This document shows, piece after piece, positions 12,705 to 25,300 of a DNA stretch of 64,000 bases; the first letter of the stretch is position 1, and each line of letters starts with the position of its first letter. The notes under the pieces were generated by a model. It searched no databases, was not told where the DNA came from, and saw nothing but the letters and a program-made list of their open reading frames with translations. This stretch comes from Cyclospora cayetanensis (lineage: Eukaryota > Apicomplexa > Conoidasida > Eucoccidiorida > Eimeriidae). The position numbers and the translations under genes are program-made. The DNA lies in the NCBI RefSeq assembly GCF_002999335.1, contig NW_020312525.1, positions 163,840-227,839 of the forward strand. Reading direction: 5' to 3'.

Positions 12705-15700
12705 TTAAGGGTCACCGAGTATCGAGGCTGCCTGCCCCCGCGTTGTTGTGTGGTCGCCACGTGACTCAGCGGCCGGTGTTGCAGTCTCTGCTCCCGCAGA
12801 GCCAGGCGCAGAAGAAGCACCAGGGGCACCAGGTGGAATTGAGTCGGACACGGGGGTTGCTGCTGGCGTTGATGCGCATTCTGGTGCAGAGGCGCCACAC
12901 TTACAAATACTCGTTGAGTGCCAAGAGGCCACAACAAGGGCACCAACCACAAAGGAGGGCACAAGCACGGCAACTAAGATCTTCCACGTTTGGTAGTCGG
13001 TCTTGCCCGGCTGCCCATCATCGTTAATAGCTCCCTGCGTCACCCCATACGCATGCACCCGCAAAAGCATGCACAGCCCAGCAGCTTAACACCTTTCTCC
13101 ATGCATATGCAAGGCTACCAACAAAGGTCATGACTAGCTACTCGACACCAAAATACTGCAGCCTGCTAATCCCGATATAGCCCAGACGCTACCCCTGTAG
13201 TACGGGCCCATCCAAAGCCTTGCAAAAACAAGAGGGGCAGCGCGTGCTGTTTCCAGCGTTCATGGCTCCGCATCCGATACCTTTGTGAGTACTTCAGGAG
13301 CGTAGTCGTCAATCTCCCACAAAACGACGCGAGCATTTCCCCAGACATGCCGAAGCTGATCAGATATTCGCTGGCAGATAACCGTGGCTGCTTCTAACGC
13401 CGAGTAGGGTTCAGTCTCTCTGTGTTCGCTTAGGAACTGGGGTCCAGTGAAGTACGAGGCGGGGTAGCGAGCCGCGTCTGCTGGGGATGGTGGAGCCAGG
13501 GGTGAGGTGAGGGCCGCATGGAGGGGGGCAGCATACAAAGAGGTGGAGGGCTCGGCCATATCTTCAAGGCGGGGGACCCCCAGGATCTCTATGTGTACGA
13601 GAATGCGGCTTTCTGGTAACTGCATTTCAACAGAGCGTCGCTGGTGAGGAGTCAGATGACGACCAAATTCTCGCGTCTTGAGCAGCGTTGAAGTGCCAGT
13701 AGGGGACACGACACGGCGGCACGTCCCTTGCAGAATGATCCGGCTTGCGTCGATATACTTCCGAGTTGGGAAGCTGAGATCGCACGTGCAGACGCCAAAC
13801 GTTGCCGCAATCATGGATTGAGCGCACGCGTACAGAAGCCGACGAGTCATGACCAAAGATTGCGCATAGGGGGGCACCACACGCCAAAGGACACCAGCTG
13901 GCGGATATTAGAGGCGAGAGAAACAGACACGGGCCCCGCAAGTCGCAAGACCCCGTGTCAACTTAAGCGCTGCTTCTCAGTAATGGCAATCAGCAGTTGT
14001 GGGCTCAAAGAGAAGCTCGCTAGAGGCCCATGCGTTCTGTAGACCCCTGTAAACAACCGCCGCCCCTAAACCTTCCCGAGGCTCTCTCCCCAGGAATCCA
14101 TGAGGCAGGCCCGTATTAAACAGAAGGACATACGGTATCTCCCCGCTGGACGAGTTTAGAATAATGGAGTCTTGTGGGCTGTATTCCTCTGGAGAGTAGT
14201 GGGCATTCAGCTTATCTGCAGCGTCTCCTTCTTCCGATGAAATAAGCTGCACGATTTGTTTGGGGAAGCTGCGGATGTCCAGTCCCGACCCCTCTCCTGA
14301 AATCTCGATCAAGAGGTGCACGCTCTTCTCAGGAAAAAAGCCATGACCAGTGCAACCAAGCTGAGCGTCGCATTCACATCCGTGGCGTGCGGGGGCCCCC
14401 CCCACACACGGGGAGGGCGGCAACAGCCCGCGCCCGTCACTACATGCACTCTCCAGCCCCCTCTCACCACAAGGCAAGAGCTTCACCGTTGTCGGGGAGG
14501 AGGGCTCGGGGGGCCTTAGATTTGGAGATGAGAGAAGGGCATCGTCAGACATCCCCAGACCCCGTTCTCCGCGGATTACTGTCGAGGCGCTGCAGGCACT
14601 GCAGTGCTGAGGCACTACCATGAGCACTGCCACCATTGTGTCGAGATGCTTGTAGAGCATCGAGGGCTCCGCCAACAACAAACGAATCACGCGCTGCGCA
14701 GCGAGCTCGTTCTGCACAAACCACAAACCGCACATTCACACACACACACACACACACGCCAACGATTTGTGGCTGTATGTACATATATAAGGTCCCGGCC
14801 GGAACCCTTTCCTAGAGCCGGGATGAGACGTGCGCTCCGCAGCCCCCTACGGAGTTCTGGTTCGCTCCAAACTTCGCTAGCTACTAGCCTGTGAACTGAC
14901 TGTCACTCCATCAAGGCCTCTGGGTGTCTACCTGACCTGACCATTGAGTGTCTGTGTAGCCAGGTAGCTCCTCGCATGAGGGGCTACCTACCAGCGCCTC
15001 TACACATGTGCGTGTTTGCTGGCATAAATTCTACTGCGCGGCTGCTTGAAAAACTCACCTCTCTGCCTAACATTGCCACGCGCCTTAAATCGCCCAAACC
15101 GGCGATTCTAAAGGTGGCCAAGGCCTCATTTTCGAGCAAGACGGATCGAAGCGATTGCACGGTAGCACTATCCAGACCTGCAGCTATCTGACCAGAGCAA
15201 GGATGTGCCGGCTGGGCAAGTTCCTGAATAGACCATCCGCCGAAGGAAGCAGGAAGAAGCAGACGAATCAACCGATTGTGTGCGCATACCTCGAAACGGA
15301 GAGGCACACCTCAACACGTGCTGTGTGGCAACTGAGTGGCCCTGCCTGCTCTGCCCTTGGATAAAGCCCCACACACCCCTCTGCCCCTCCCGGCTGTGAA
15401 TGCGGAGGGCCAAAACAACACAATACTTGCTAAGGACTCTCGTCCTTCTATCCGAAAAGCATCTGCTATGCATCGGTGTGTTTTCAAGGGTTTATTTGTG
15501 CTAGTGTGCCACCTTACAGAAAAGCAGAATCCCAGCATGGTGACTCGATGACTTGATACAAACCAGGTGACCGCCCCGTCGATTATTTGTCTCTGCTGTC
15601 TTCTCAATTTATTAAGTCCCCGCCTTTGGCTAGGACTTGAAGCCACTGTTGAACGATGGCGAGCCCAACGGGCATATGAGGCCGGGAAGGACTTGTACAG

Positions 15701-17668
15701 AATAAGGAACCACAAACGGTTGATGCTAGCAGGCAACGCCCGAGCCAACCGATTTGGCGTTGCGGGCACTCCGCAAAATTTTACTAGCACGTGATACGTG
15801 AGGTCGTATGGCATCAAACGCGACAGGAGGTACCTGAAAACGATGCAACAAGTCACGCACGCCACAGAACCTCTAATAGACCCCACATTACACGCACATC
15901 CGAGCCCTTCCTCGTAGACCCTGCATCGCAGAGAGAGAGAAAAAAAAAAGGGAGAAAAAATACCGCTGCCCATGTATGCTGGAAAGTCTTACTGCGAGAG
16001 CTGCCGCGCCTCCTCAGTGGAGAGGCCTGGGGCGGTCTGCAATGCGAGTTCTGGCAGATTGCGGGAACCCTCCTGGGAAGCGTCTTCGGATATGCCTGCA
16101 TCAGGCTCCGTTGCTTCCAACTTGGGGTCATCTGCCTCGCCATATAAACGATCGCCTCTCGAAAAACCGTTTTCTGAGGTGTACTCAGAGCTTGTCATAC
16201 GCTTCATTTCCCTGTGGAGCTGAGTGAAAGCTTCCTGCAACGTCGTGCTTAGGGCTGACAACGCCGCGGGGATAGAGCCCGCCTCTAGGGGGGTCGACGT
16301 AGCTGCAAGCGCGAGGCCTCCTAAGGAAAGAAACATTGTAGGAAAGAACAAGAGAGAGAGACACACACAGACACACACATAGAGAGAAATGAGCGCAGGC
16401 GCGCGAGTTCAAAATCGCAACAACACACGAGGACGTCTTCTTTATCGTGGCCCCATAAGCGGCATAGTGTTCGAGCTGCTAGTCACTTCCACAAGAAAGC
16501 AACAGCCAGAAGAAGAGACGCACGCAGTGTGCATGGTTGGAGGACACACTGCGATGCGAAGGGAGAAGTGCAAGCTGACGCTCTGTCAGAGAGGCAGCAT
16601 CGACCCCTTGTTACGCAGCTTTTGTGTTTCAGGGTCAGTCAGTACCTGCAGGAGCCGCTGTGCTGTTGGTCGCTTCAGTTTCTGCCTCTCCCTGCCCTGC
16701 CCAAAAGTCTCTTGCCGCAGCGCTTTTAGCCGCTTCTAAAGCCTGGAATTCCTGCACCTGAGCGAGGGCTTTCGAGACACTGCGCAGCACTTGATTGAGT
16801 TGGGTGGCCGCTGTAGCGACAGCTGAGGGAGCCTCCGGGGTCTTTGCAGAGGAGGCCCTTGAAGGAACCGCAGAAGGACCTAAGGCGGGGATAACAAATT
16901 AGGCGCGCGATTGCGAAGGCAGCAATGAGCAGAAAAAGAACCAGAAAAGGATACGGAAGCACGCCTTGTGAGCAATGGAGAGAGGGCTACTGGTGATGGC
17001 GCGATCCTATTTTCTTCTGTGGAAGGGAGGCTGCGAGCGAGTCTCTGCTAAGGAAAAGCTTGTTCAGAGGGCCTAGCCTCACTCCCGATATCGAGGTCGC
17101 TAACAAAGCCAGCGGTCGCTTCAGTGAGACTCCTGGAGTCCTCCTTTGTGCCAATCACGAGAGGAGGAATATGCAGAGATCCGCTCCACCCCCGCCTAGG
17201 GGCCAGGCTCGCACCAAAGGACGACTTGGGGGTGCCGTCTTCAGCAGCGACAGCGCTAGGCGCGAACACGCTGCTGCCGAGGCATGCGCACAGCAGCAGC
17301 AGCGGCAGCAGCAGCCTGGGCGTACGCTTACGCTGCTTCTGCTGCTGTTGTTGCCCCTGGAGGCTGTCACGGGGATCGCAAGCCTCTTGCGGGAGAGGCG
17401 GCCGTTTTTGCTGCGCGTTCGAAGTCGCTAGGCAGCGACCTTTGTCAGTCAGGAAAGAGGCCATATGGAGGCCCCTTATACTGCCTTGGATCTGCCATTT
17501 GCTTCTACGATCACAGAGGAGGGCCCAGGGGGGATCGGGCATGCAGTCGCTGGGCAAGCGATTAAGCGAACCGTGCCGATGACGTTCTTCCCGTAAGAGT
17601 ATGCTCTTTGGGGGCTTCCGTCGTGGCTCCCCACGATGTTGACGGGGAGGGTCCTCCAACAGCGTCAT
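12705..17668 (-). CDS. Multi-exon membrane protein, function unknown
   Basis: Exons read on the minus strand: 17668-17083, 16879-16646, 16320-15993, 15920-15834, an unresolved part around 15305-14985, 14711 to about 13990, 13897-13281 and 13034-12705. The first four and the last two join with matching phases (1,1,2 and 0); the middle is approximate. An internal hydrophobic segment (residues 119-141 from the first Met, LLLPLLLLCACLG, after a basic RKRTPR) suggests a signal anchor. A start at 17464 would put this closer to the N-terminus. The last exon has a second membrane segment (WKILVAVLVPSFVVGALVV) followed by a Cys/Pro/Thr-rich tail of about 70 residues. The body contains Ala/Gln-rich helices, a Cys-rich exon and a long folded-looking region. 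I do not recognise a family. A two-anchor or type I surface or secretory-pathway protein is the best reading. Confidence 0.55.
14737..14757. repeat. (CA)n microsatellite
   Basis: About ten CA dinucleotides, lying in the intron just upstream (minus sense) of the exon that starts at 14711. On the minus strand it reads GT-rich, close to that intron's acceptor. Confidence 0.9.
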
Positions 17669-19154
17669 ACTATCACTACCGACGGCTTTCTGCCATGCTT
17701 CTGAGGCAAAGAGAGTACACTAGAGGCAGCGTCACGACGGTAGCAGCAACATCAGCAGCTGCTGCTGCTGCCCGGCGCTCTCGCTGTAGGGACACTCGAG
17801 AAGGGAGAGAGTGGGCGGAAGCCTCCCTACTTCTCGCAGTGAGGACCCCCCAAACCCCTTAGGAGCTCCACGTCATGCCGGCAGGAGGAGGCACCTCAGC
17901 CCAACCCAACCTATGCAGCGCACGTTGTGTGGCTCCCAGTAGAGGCGAATGAGCGGTCTACGGGAGGGCTTACTGCGTAAGGGCCCCTCACACGCCTCGC
18001 GAAACCCCTTGCCTGGGGATATTCTCGAGAAGAAGCTCGCAACGAGGAACCTCGGGGGCCAAAACGTAAACCCTGAGCTCCGGAATCCGGCAGAAACGTT
18101 GGATCGAACTCGCGTTGAGAGGAGAAGGGGACTCTCACCACTAAAAGGCAGGACGCCCAAGCGCCTCGTGCGTTCGGGAGGCACACATGCCCGCGGGCAG
18201 TAGACAGTACTACGGGAAAGGAGAGTAATACAGCGAAATAAACCACAGGTAACAAAGGCCTTAGATCCAAAGCCTCAGCAATATACGCCAAGCCTGAACC
18301 CTTCGAGAGGTCGTTCATCTTTTGGCACGCAGTAGCCTAAGGCTTATCCCGATGCGGACGGCCCCAAACGGCTGCATATTCGGCCTTGCCTCGCAGGTTG
18401 CTTCGTCTCTCAGTGACAGGCAGCGGCGCTGCATCGAGCGGCACTCTTACTTTAAAGGGTTTACAGCCTGGATTTGCGGTTTGGGGGCTGGAGTATAGAG
18501 TCTACCGCGGGCGATGTTCAGAACCACTCCGCTGGGCTTTGTTGTGGGGGCTGGTAACAATGCACTTTGAGCACCACGCGTTTTCCCCTCGTTTCGCGGA
18601 AAAACCTCTTTTCTCTTTGGTTATTGGGCTGTCTTCCATTTATTGAGATCCGTCCAGCGAACGTACAGCCTCCGGCCTGCGCCCTTTTACAAGCAGTGCC
18701 CCCGTGGCGCGGCGGCTTGCTGTACTTAGCAGCCTTCGTCCTTCTTCGCCAATAATAGTCCTTTCTCTCGAGGTTTTCTGCGGAAGAGGCGTTCGAAAAT
18801 TGTGTAGCAGCACGTCGGGGGCCCTCCAAAGCCTGTTTTGGGGGTCTTGGCAGACTGCTCTTACCGTTTCCTTCATGAGCAGCGCCAGACCCTCTCTCCT
18901 GTGGTTCCAACTGTCTGAGTTGCATCCGAAGCGCGCGGGTTCAACGGCTGTTGCGTCATAAGGGGAAGCTCTCAGGCAGGCGTTTGCTGCCCTCTCACCC
19001 TTTCCCTGTCTTGCCGCTTTATTTCTCGTGTAACGAATTTTCTCCTATCGGCTTACGTCTGGTGCTGCGTTGCATCCTACCTGCGGGTTTCTGGTGCTTC
19101 CGCCCCCGCGTTGTAGTCTGCCTCCCTACTTCACGCTTCTTGCCTTCCCTAGAG
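17669..19154. other. Divergent upstream region between membrane-protein gene and IMP4
   Basis: The two genes are transcribed away from each other here, so the stretch should hold both promoters and 5' UTRs. No TATA-like or other motif can be named with confidence. A minus-strand open frame at 18318-17911 has one hydrophobic segment and may be an extra 5' exon of the left gene, but this could not be supported. Confidence 0.4.
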
Positions 19155-20960
19155 ATGCTGCGTCGCACTGCCCGCCTCCGAAAGGAGTATTTGTACCGCA
19201 AGTCTCTCGAAGAGAAGGAACGGCAGCTCTTAGACAGGAAGAAACGAGTGAAAGAGGCTCTTGAGGCTGGACGCCCGATCCCTACCGACATTGGGAGGGG
19301 CGCTGCGCAGCGCATTGCTCAGACGCTCGACCTGGAAGACGCCACAAGTCAAACTCGCGTGTCTGGCCATGTTGATGACGAATACGCGTATGCAGGTACG
19401 GCTTGAAGTGGATGGACACCTCAGAGGAGGGCGCTTTGTGTACAACAACGGAAGGCATCGGCCTCTTTCGTGCAAATCCTTTGCCGCCGCTGTCTTTGGG
19501 TGTTCTGCAGGTATATCGGATCCCAAAGTGGTGCTCACCACGTGTCGCTCGCCATCATCTCGCCTGCAGCAGTTCGCTAAAGAGTTTCGGCTCCTCATCC
19601 CTAACTGCCAGAGGATCAACAGGGGGGGTTTCATTTTGAGCGATCTCGCGGAGCTTTGCAGGGCCAACGACGTTACGGATCTCCTTATTCTCCATGAACA
19701 CAGGGGTAAGTCGGGGATGAAGCGGTAGAGACGGCATGCAAATCTCGAGATCCTCGAGGACTGCCAAAGTACTCGTTAAAGCACTTTTCAAAAAAAAATT
19801 CCAAGATTCACGCTCATCTGTGCATAAGCCGTGATGGGGGCCAGCGAGCTGTTGAAGAAACGCATCCGGTTGCTGTCCTTACCGTAGTAGACCTTTTATC
19901 CGCTTTCATCTTTATGATCGTTGATTTGTAGGCTAAAATACGCTCCGCATGCGTAATTTCTTCTCTTGAGCTGTGTAGCTCAGTGAGTGGCTTTCTGCTC
20001 CCCGCTTTTGTATTTCCAGTGCGCATGTACTTGGGGTGTACGAATGCATTTCTTTTGCTTGGTTCGTCATTCCAATCTTACAGACGGCTACAGGAGTATC
20101 CCTTATGGAGTAATCTACGCTTGCAAGTTTATTGTCTTCATTTTGAGGGCTAGTGAGTGCGCTTCAGGTGAGCCCGATGGCCTCATCGTCTGCCACCTCC
20201 CTCATGGTCCTACGGCACATTTCTCCCTGAAGAATGTTTGCCTGAGGCATGACCTCCCGGAGAAGCCCGCAAACATGTCGGAGGTGAGCAGCTGTTGTTC
20301 TATGGTCCTATCCCATACCTTATGGACTGTGCTGCAGCAGTAGAACCAGCGCAGTACCTCTGTCTTTCATTTAGGGTTCGTCTATGTAGATATGTGCACA
20401 TATATTTATACCTGTATGCACGTGTATGCTGTCGCCTGCTGTTCTCTGTGCGCTTGTGCGGGGTGTATAGGCGGCTCCACACTTGATCTTCCATAACTTT
20501 TCTTCTCGGATTGGCATTCGCGTTTGTTCAATCCTGAAGTACCTTTTCCCCCCGTCCAACGTGTCCAGCCAGAGAGTGCATGCCTTTGTCAATTTGAATG
20601 ACTCGATACACTTCAGGCATTATACCTGGTCGGACACCCGAAAGCAGCCGAAGACAAGCAACCCTAAAACTCCTGCCAGTAAGTAGTCACTTCCGTGCCC
20701 TCATGATCAATGCGGGTGGGTCGTTTTGTATCGCTTCTTTTGCAGCACATGCGTCCTGCTTTTTTGCTTGTGTGCTGTCTTTGTCTTCGCATTCAGACGA
20801 GGAGAACTCAAAACCCAGGGGCCTTGAATTGGTGGAGGTGGGCCCCCGTTTTACCCTCAAGCCCTTCAGGATTGAATTAGGAACTGTAGAAATGAGGGAC
20901 CTGGAGAGTGAATGGGCCCTGAGGCCCTTCTTTAACTCCGCTAAAGCGACACTCGGCTAG
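19155..20960 (+). CDS. IMP4: U3 small nucleolar ribonucleoprotein IMP4 (Brix domain)
   Basis: Five exons, 19155-19395, 19511-19705, 20168-20283, 20471-20678 and 20797-20960, join in phases 1,1,0,1 to give 307 residues, close to the human length. Family blocks appear in order: MLRRTARLRKEYLYRKS, HVDDEYAYAG, ISDPKVVLTTCRSPSSRL, the VTDLLILHEHRG block, PDGLIVCHLPHGPTAHF, FSSRIGIRVCSILKYLFP, HFRHYTW and LVEVGPRFTLKPFRIELGT. These mark the N-terminal basic helix and the Brix domain. IMP4 works in the nucleolus with IMP3 and MPP10 on U3 snoRNA to process pre-18S rRNA. The start is the first Met of the conserved N-terminus. No residue or exon appears to be missing. It is followed on the same strand by the MCM8-type gene. 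Confidence 0.97.
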
Positions 20961-22391
20961 AATCCGGTGGCTAACCACAGAGTATACGGTGTATGATTCC
21001 ACAGAAGCTGAGCGCCAGCGCGCTGTGGTGTTCGGGTTTGTGCGTTACTACACCCCACGTGGAGTGTGGGTGCACTCTACTGCGTGGATGGGGCTAGCGA
21101 GGAGAGGAACAGGCTTGGGGGCCCCAACATAGTCGTTTTTTTAGCTTTTGCTAGATTAACGGTCAGAGGAGCGTATACATAGCTTATGTGATATGGACAC
21201 TTTTTGGAAGCCCAGTCTGGCATGAGAGGTGCGTAACCCCGGCCACAGGTGGATGCTGCACTAGACAGCTGAACCCCTCAAAAAATAAGTGCAGCAAGAG
21301 AAGTTCGACCTTTGTTAGGTAAGCGACCAGTAGCTTTACTTTGGCCAGTTGCCTTAGTTTAAGGACGGATGCCCAACTAGCTTGTGGCACAGCTGCTGGC
21401 ACTCCTTTGTCGTTAGCAGACTGGACAGAATGTCTACGGGCGGGAACAGAGACCCCTGGGACCGAGGCGCGGTCTCTTATAATGTCTCTGCACCGCGCTT
21501 TACCTACACACTTGTGAGCTTCAACATAGTGGGACCCAATGACGGGATTTGCAGAAGGAATGCAAGCAACAACAAAGAATACTTACTCCTGGGATCCCAT
21601 GCGTACTTTACCCTGTATCTTTCAACCCCCTTACATGAAGACGCTGCACTTCTCATGAAGCCACATGTAGCACACTACGGCATCATTGATACCCGTGGTG
21701 GGATGGGCATGCATGCAAGGAGAGCATGCACTTACCAAAGTCTCAACCTTACAAGTGCGAATATAAGTATTTGATTAACCATTAAAAGAAATCAAAAAAC
21801 TATGGAAGACGCGGAGAAGAATATGTTTGGGGTCACAGAATTTCAATGTTCAGCCCCCGCTTGAACATCAACCCCACCACAAAACTTGTTTCCTCTCGTG
21901 TTCCTCTTTTCTCCTGAATCCAACAGCTCAGTTCCGGATACAGATCGCCTAGAATATTTTGATGGGTTACATCTTTCGCTTACCGCATGTGGGGTGTAAT
22001 GACACCCATGCTCCCTTTAGCTGTATCGACCGACATGCTACACTTTTCGAATGCGTTAGTGTTGGCTCCGTATGAGACCCTTATAGCATTTATCCTACTA
22101 ATCCTATCTTTCTATTAATTCTTTATGTGTGTGGCTTCTCACATCCTCCCCTAGCTGCAGGGATGAGGCGTTAGCGCCTTGCGCTAAGCCAGCGCACAGC
22201 ACCCTGGCCTCCATCTGAGGCGGTTCATCATGCATGACTAGCCAGCACTTCAGCTGTTCATCTCCTTGCATAGATATGTGGCAAGACACATGGCCCCCTA
22301 GCACACCAAAGGGAAGCGGGGGCCCTAAGGAAGGCTCTTTCTTATATGGAAGTTCTTTAGACGGCCGCAGCTCGAAGGCACCTCGTACACA
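20961..22391. other. Intergenic region between IMP4 and MCM8-type gene
   Basis: Should contain the IMP4 3' UTR and the MCM8 promoter. An open frame at 21382-21774 (+, 130 codons) has no recognisable domain or plausible splice partners and is not called. No repeat of note. Confidence 0.4.
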
Positions 22392-25300
22392 ATGACTTCT
22401 CTAGCGCTCCTCGAACTGTTCTTTCCAGGAGAGGCACAGGATGGTTCGTTCCTAGCCTCTTTGCGCCACTAGCGCACCTCGTGCTCTTGCTGCATGTGCG
22501 AGTTTTAGGTTGCTATCGCTCTCGGTGCAAGCGTTTTGCCTCGTTGCGGGCTCGATGTGTCTACAGAAGGGCTCCAGCAATTCGTATCTCTTTGGCTAGA
22601 CTTCTTCACCCAACATGCAGAGGAAGTCCTTCCAGTGGTCCGTTGGTTTGGTGCAGCTTGCCGCCATACCGCTGCAGTTCGTGTTGCTGAAAAACACTTT
22701 TCTGTAGTTGTTTGTCGCACCGCTTGCTAGAGACCGCTCCTTCCGGACCATGCGTCTACCGAATCGCTGTAGTCTCTACTGCTTTTTCCGTGTTTGCTGC
22801 CTCAAGACGCTGTGTTTTCTGCCCTTCATCGGTGGAAATATTTGTTTGTCGGCGTACGTGGATAGCAGACCTCTGGTGCTCTTCTGTTTTTGTCGGGCGT
22901 TCCCTGCTGCCTTTGCTGCTGCAGATCGATCCGTTTACACTGGAGGTCCCTCTGGTGCTCTCGCGTCTCATGGCGCTCTCTCCGCCCCCAAATGCTTCGG
23001 CTTTCCTCTCATCCCTCCGTTGCTCCCCCCAAGACCTCCTTCAGGCCATGGGTTGTGCGCTGCATGCTCTGCTGCTCCTGCCTCAATTCTCCTCCCAAGT
23101 GCCGGCTGCCTCTGCCGTTGCAGCCGCAGCAATCACGGAGGAAGCCGTCACTGCCGTCTCAGCGACACTGGCGGAGCTGCCAGCAGAGGCTGCGGAGCTG
23201 GCTGGGCTTACAGGGGGCTGCCCCATTGTTGTTACGGTTCGCCTTATCGATTTAGAGGCCCCTATCTCCTTCGGTTCTCTGCGGAGCAATCAGGTGCCTT
23301 GCCGCTGTTGCTGCTAAAATCAGCTTCTCCTTCCAGGCCGGTGCTGTGCCCCTGTGTGGTTGTCTTGCTAGTATGCGCTGGCGCTCTCGGATATGCATCC
23401 CATGCGGCTTTTCATTTTGCCGCATTTCCATTCAATTTATATCGCAGTGGCTAGCTGCGTTTGTGCGTCTCCGTGAAGAAACGCGCCTCAGAACAGTGCC
23501 TCGTGAAAGCCGACCCTCCAGGAAGCTTTCCTCCCTTTCTTGGTAGTCTCTTTGTGCCTGTCTCGTACGAAATGAATCTCTGAGTTGCCTAAGGGATGGC
23601 TCTTGCTGTGGCTGCACATAAGTTGACATCCCCTGCTAGATATAGACACAGAGAGAATGGGCTTCGTGGGGGCTCAGCTTTCACGTGGCACTCTACTGAG
23701 GCACCTGTCGTCATACCCACAAACGCATTAGCCATGTGTGCATGTGTACATGTATATGTATGTGTTGGTGTGTATGCATGTGTGTGTGTATGTGTTTGTG
23801 TATATGTACGCATTTGTGTGCCTTCATGTGTGTGTGTATGTGTTTGTGTGTATTCATGTATGTGTGTGTGTGTGTGTGCATGTTTATGTCTATATGTATG
23901 CGTTTGTGTGTATTCATGTGTGTGTGTATGTGTTTGTGTATATGTACGCATTTGTGTGTATATGTATGCATGTGTCTGTGTGTGTGTGTGTGCATGTGCT
24001 TGCATTTAGATTGGCCGCCTGGTGTCTATACACGGGGCCGTCCTTCGTGTGCATTCTCCCCAGCCCCTTGTGCAGCGGCTCGCCTTTGAATGCGCCAAGT
24101 GTGGATCGAGGACTGTCAAGTTGCTGACCGATGGACGGTAAGAAAATCGGGAGAAACTGCTCTTCCTGATCACATGCTGATTTGGGTGCTGCCGATGCTT
24201 CTACCCTTTTTTGTGGGCTGCCGAAGGAATCTTTCTTTCTCGCGCTGTCACCGCTGCCATCTTAGGCGTCGCTGTGACCAGAGTCGAGCCTCTGTCTCTC
24301 TGCTGCTGATGTTGCTGTTTTTTCTGGTGTCTCTACAGCTACGAGCCACCCCAAGGCTGCCCGACAGGCCGCTGTCCTTCTCGTTTCTTTGTTCCTTTGC
24401 GCCGCCTTGCAACTGCGGTGGATGTTCAGCGCATTAGGCAAGCAAAGCTTACGCTGCTGCTGCTACCACGGCTGCTTTGCACACTAGTTCGTCAACAGGG
24501 GTGTAGAGTGCATACTTCGCTTTCTGCCATTTTCGTACATTGCTCCCCCTGCTGTTTGGGCATCCTGCTTCGACTCTCCCCTCTGAAGGGATACATACCC
24601 GCCGCACAGCTATAGAGAGAGAGGGAGAAAAGAGGCGTCGGTGACATGCTGCTGCTTGCAGAGTGCAGGAGGTAGCAACGAGTCCAGAGAGCAGCTATCA
24701 AGGCGAGTCTCCAGAGGAAGCGGCACGGCCCTTGGCGGGAGGCATCCGTCCCGCTGCTACCATCGACTGCGAGGTGCTTTGACTCTAAAATCTGCTCCCC
24801 TTTCGAACACCTGTCACAACTGCCTTAAAACTCCGCACAAGGCCTGCGCTAACTCGTTTTCATATAGCACTGCCCTTCAAACTACAGGAACGGATGCTGT
24901 CGCACGCCAAGGCGTAGCGCAGGGTCCATGGATTTAGGGTATTTATGTGGGTGTAGAACTAATGCAGCTCACAGGATTTCTTGTTGGTCAGTGCAAACCT
25001 GGAGATCGCGTCTGCATTACGGGTACGTCGAATAGAATAGCCAGGAAGGCTTCCATAGTCCTTCTCCTGATCCTCACTCAGGCGTAGGGGTTTAAAGGGC
25101 CTCCTTTTTGCTGTCCTCTTTCTCATGGCTCCGAGGCTCGTGACACCAGAATTCAAAGCGCACGCCCACCTACGCATTGGACACAGACCTGTGCTTCCTC
25201 CTTTTGCATTGAGGGTGTCTATTCACCACACACATTGCAACGCACTCCTGAGAGTAGGCAGGATGAGGGGTCGTGTGCTTTATCGGGGTCCTGCTGCCGT

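Noticed and set aside
17911..18318. Minus-strand frame starting MNDLSKGSG with a hydrophobic segment
   Set aside because: Could be a 5' exon of the membrane-protein gene, but no phase-consistent junction was found; the GC-rich sequence keeps several frames open by chance.
21382..21774. 130-codon plus-strand frame
   Set aside because: No signal peptide, domain or splice partner; probably chance in intergenic DNA.
23589..24127. Overlapping long V/C/M-rich (+) and T/H-rich (-) open frames
   Set aside because: Produced by the TG-type microsatellite; they lie in an MCM8 intron and have no real protein composition.
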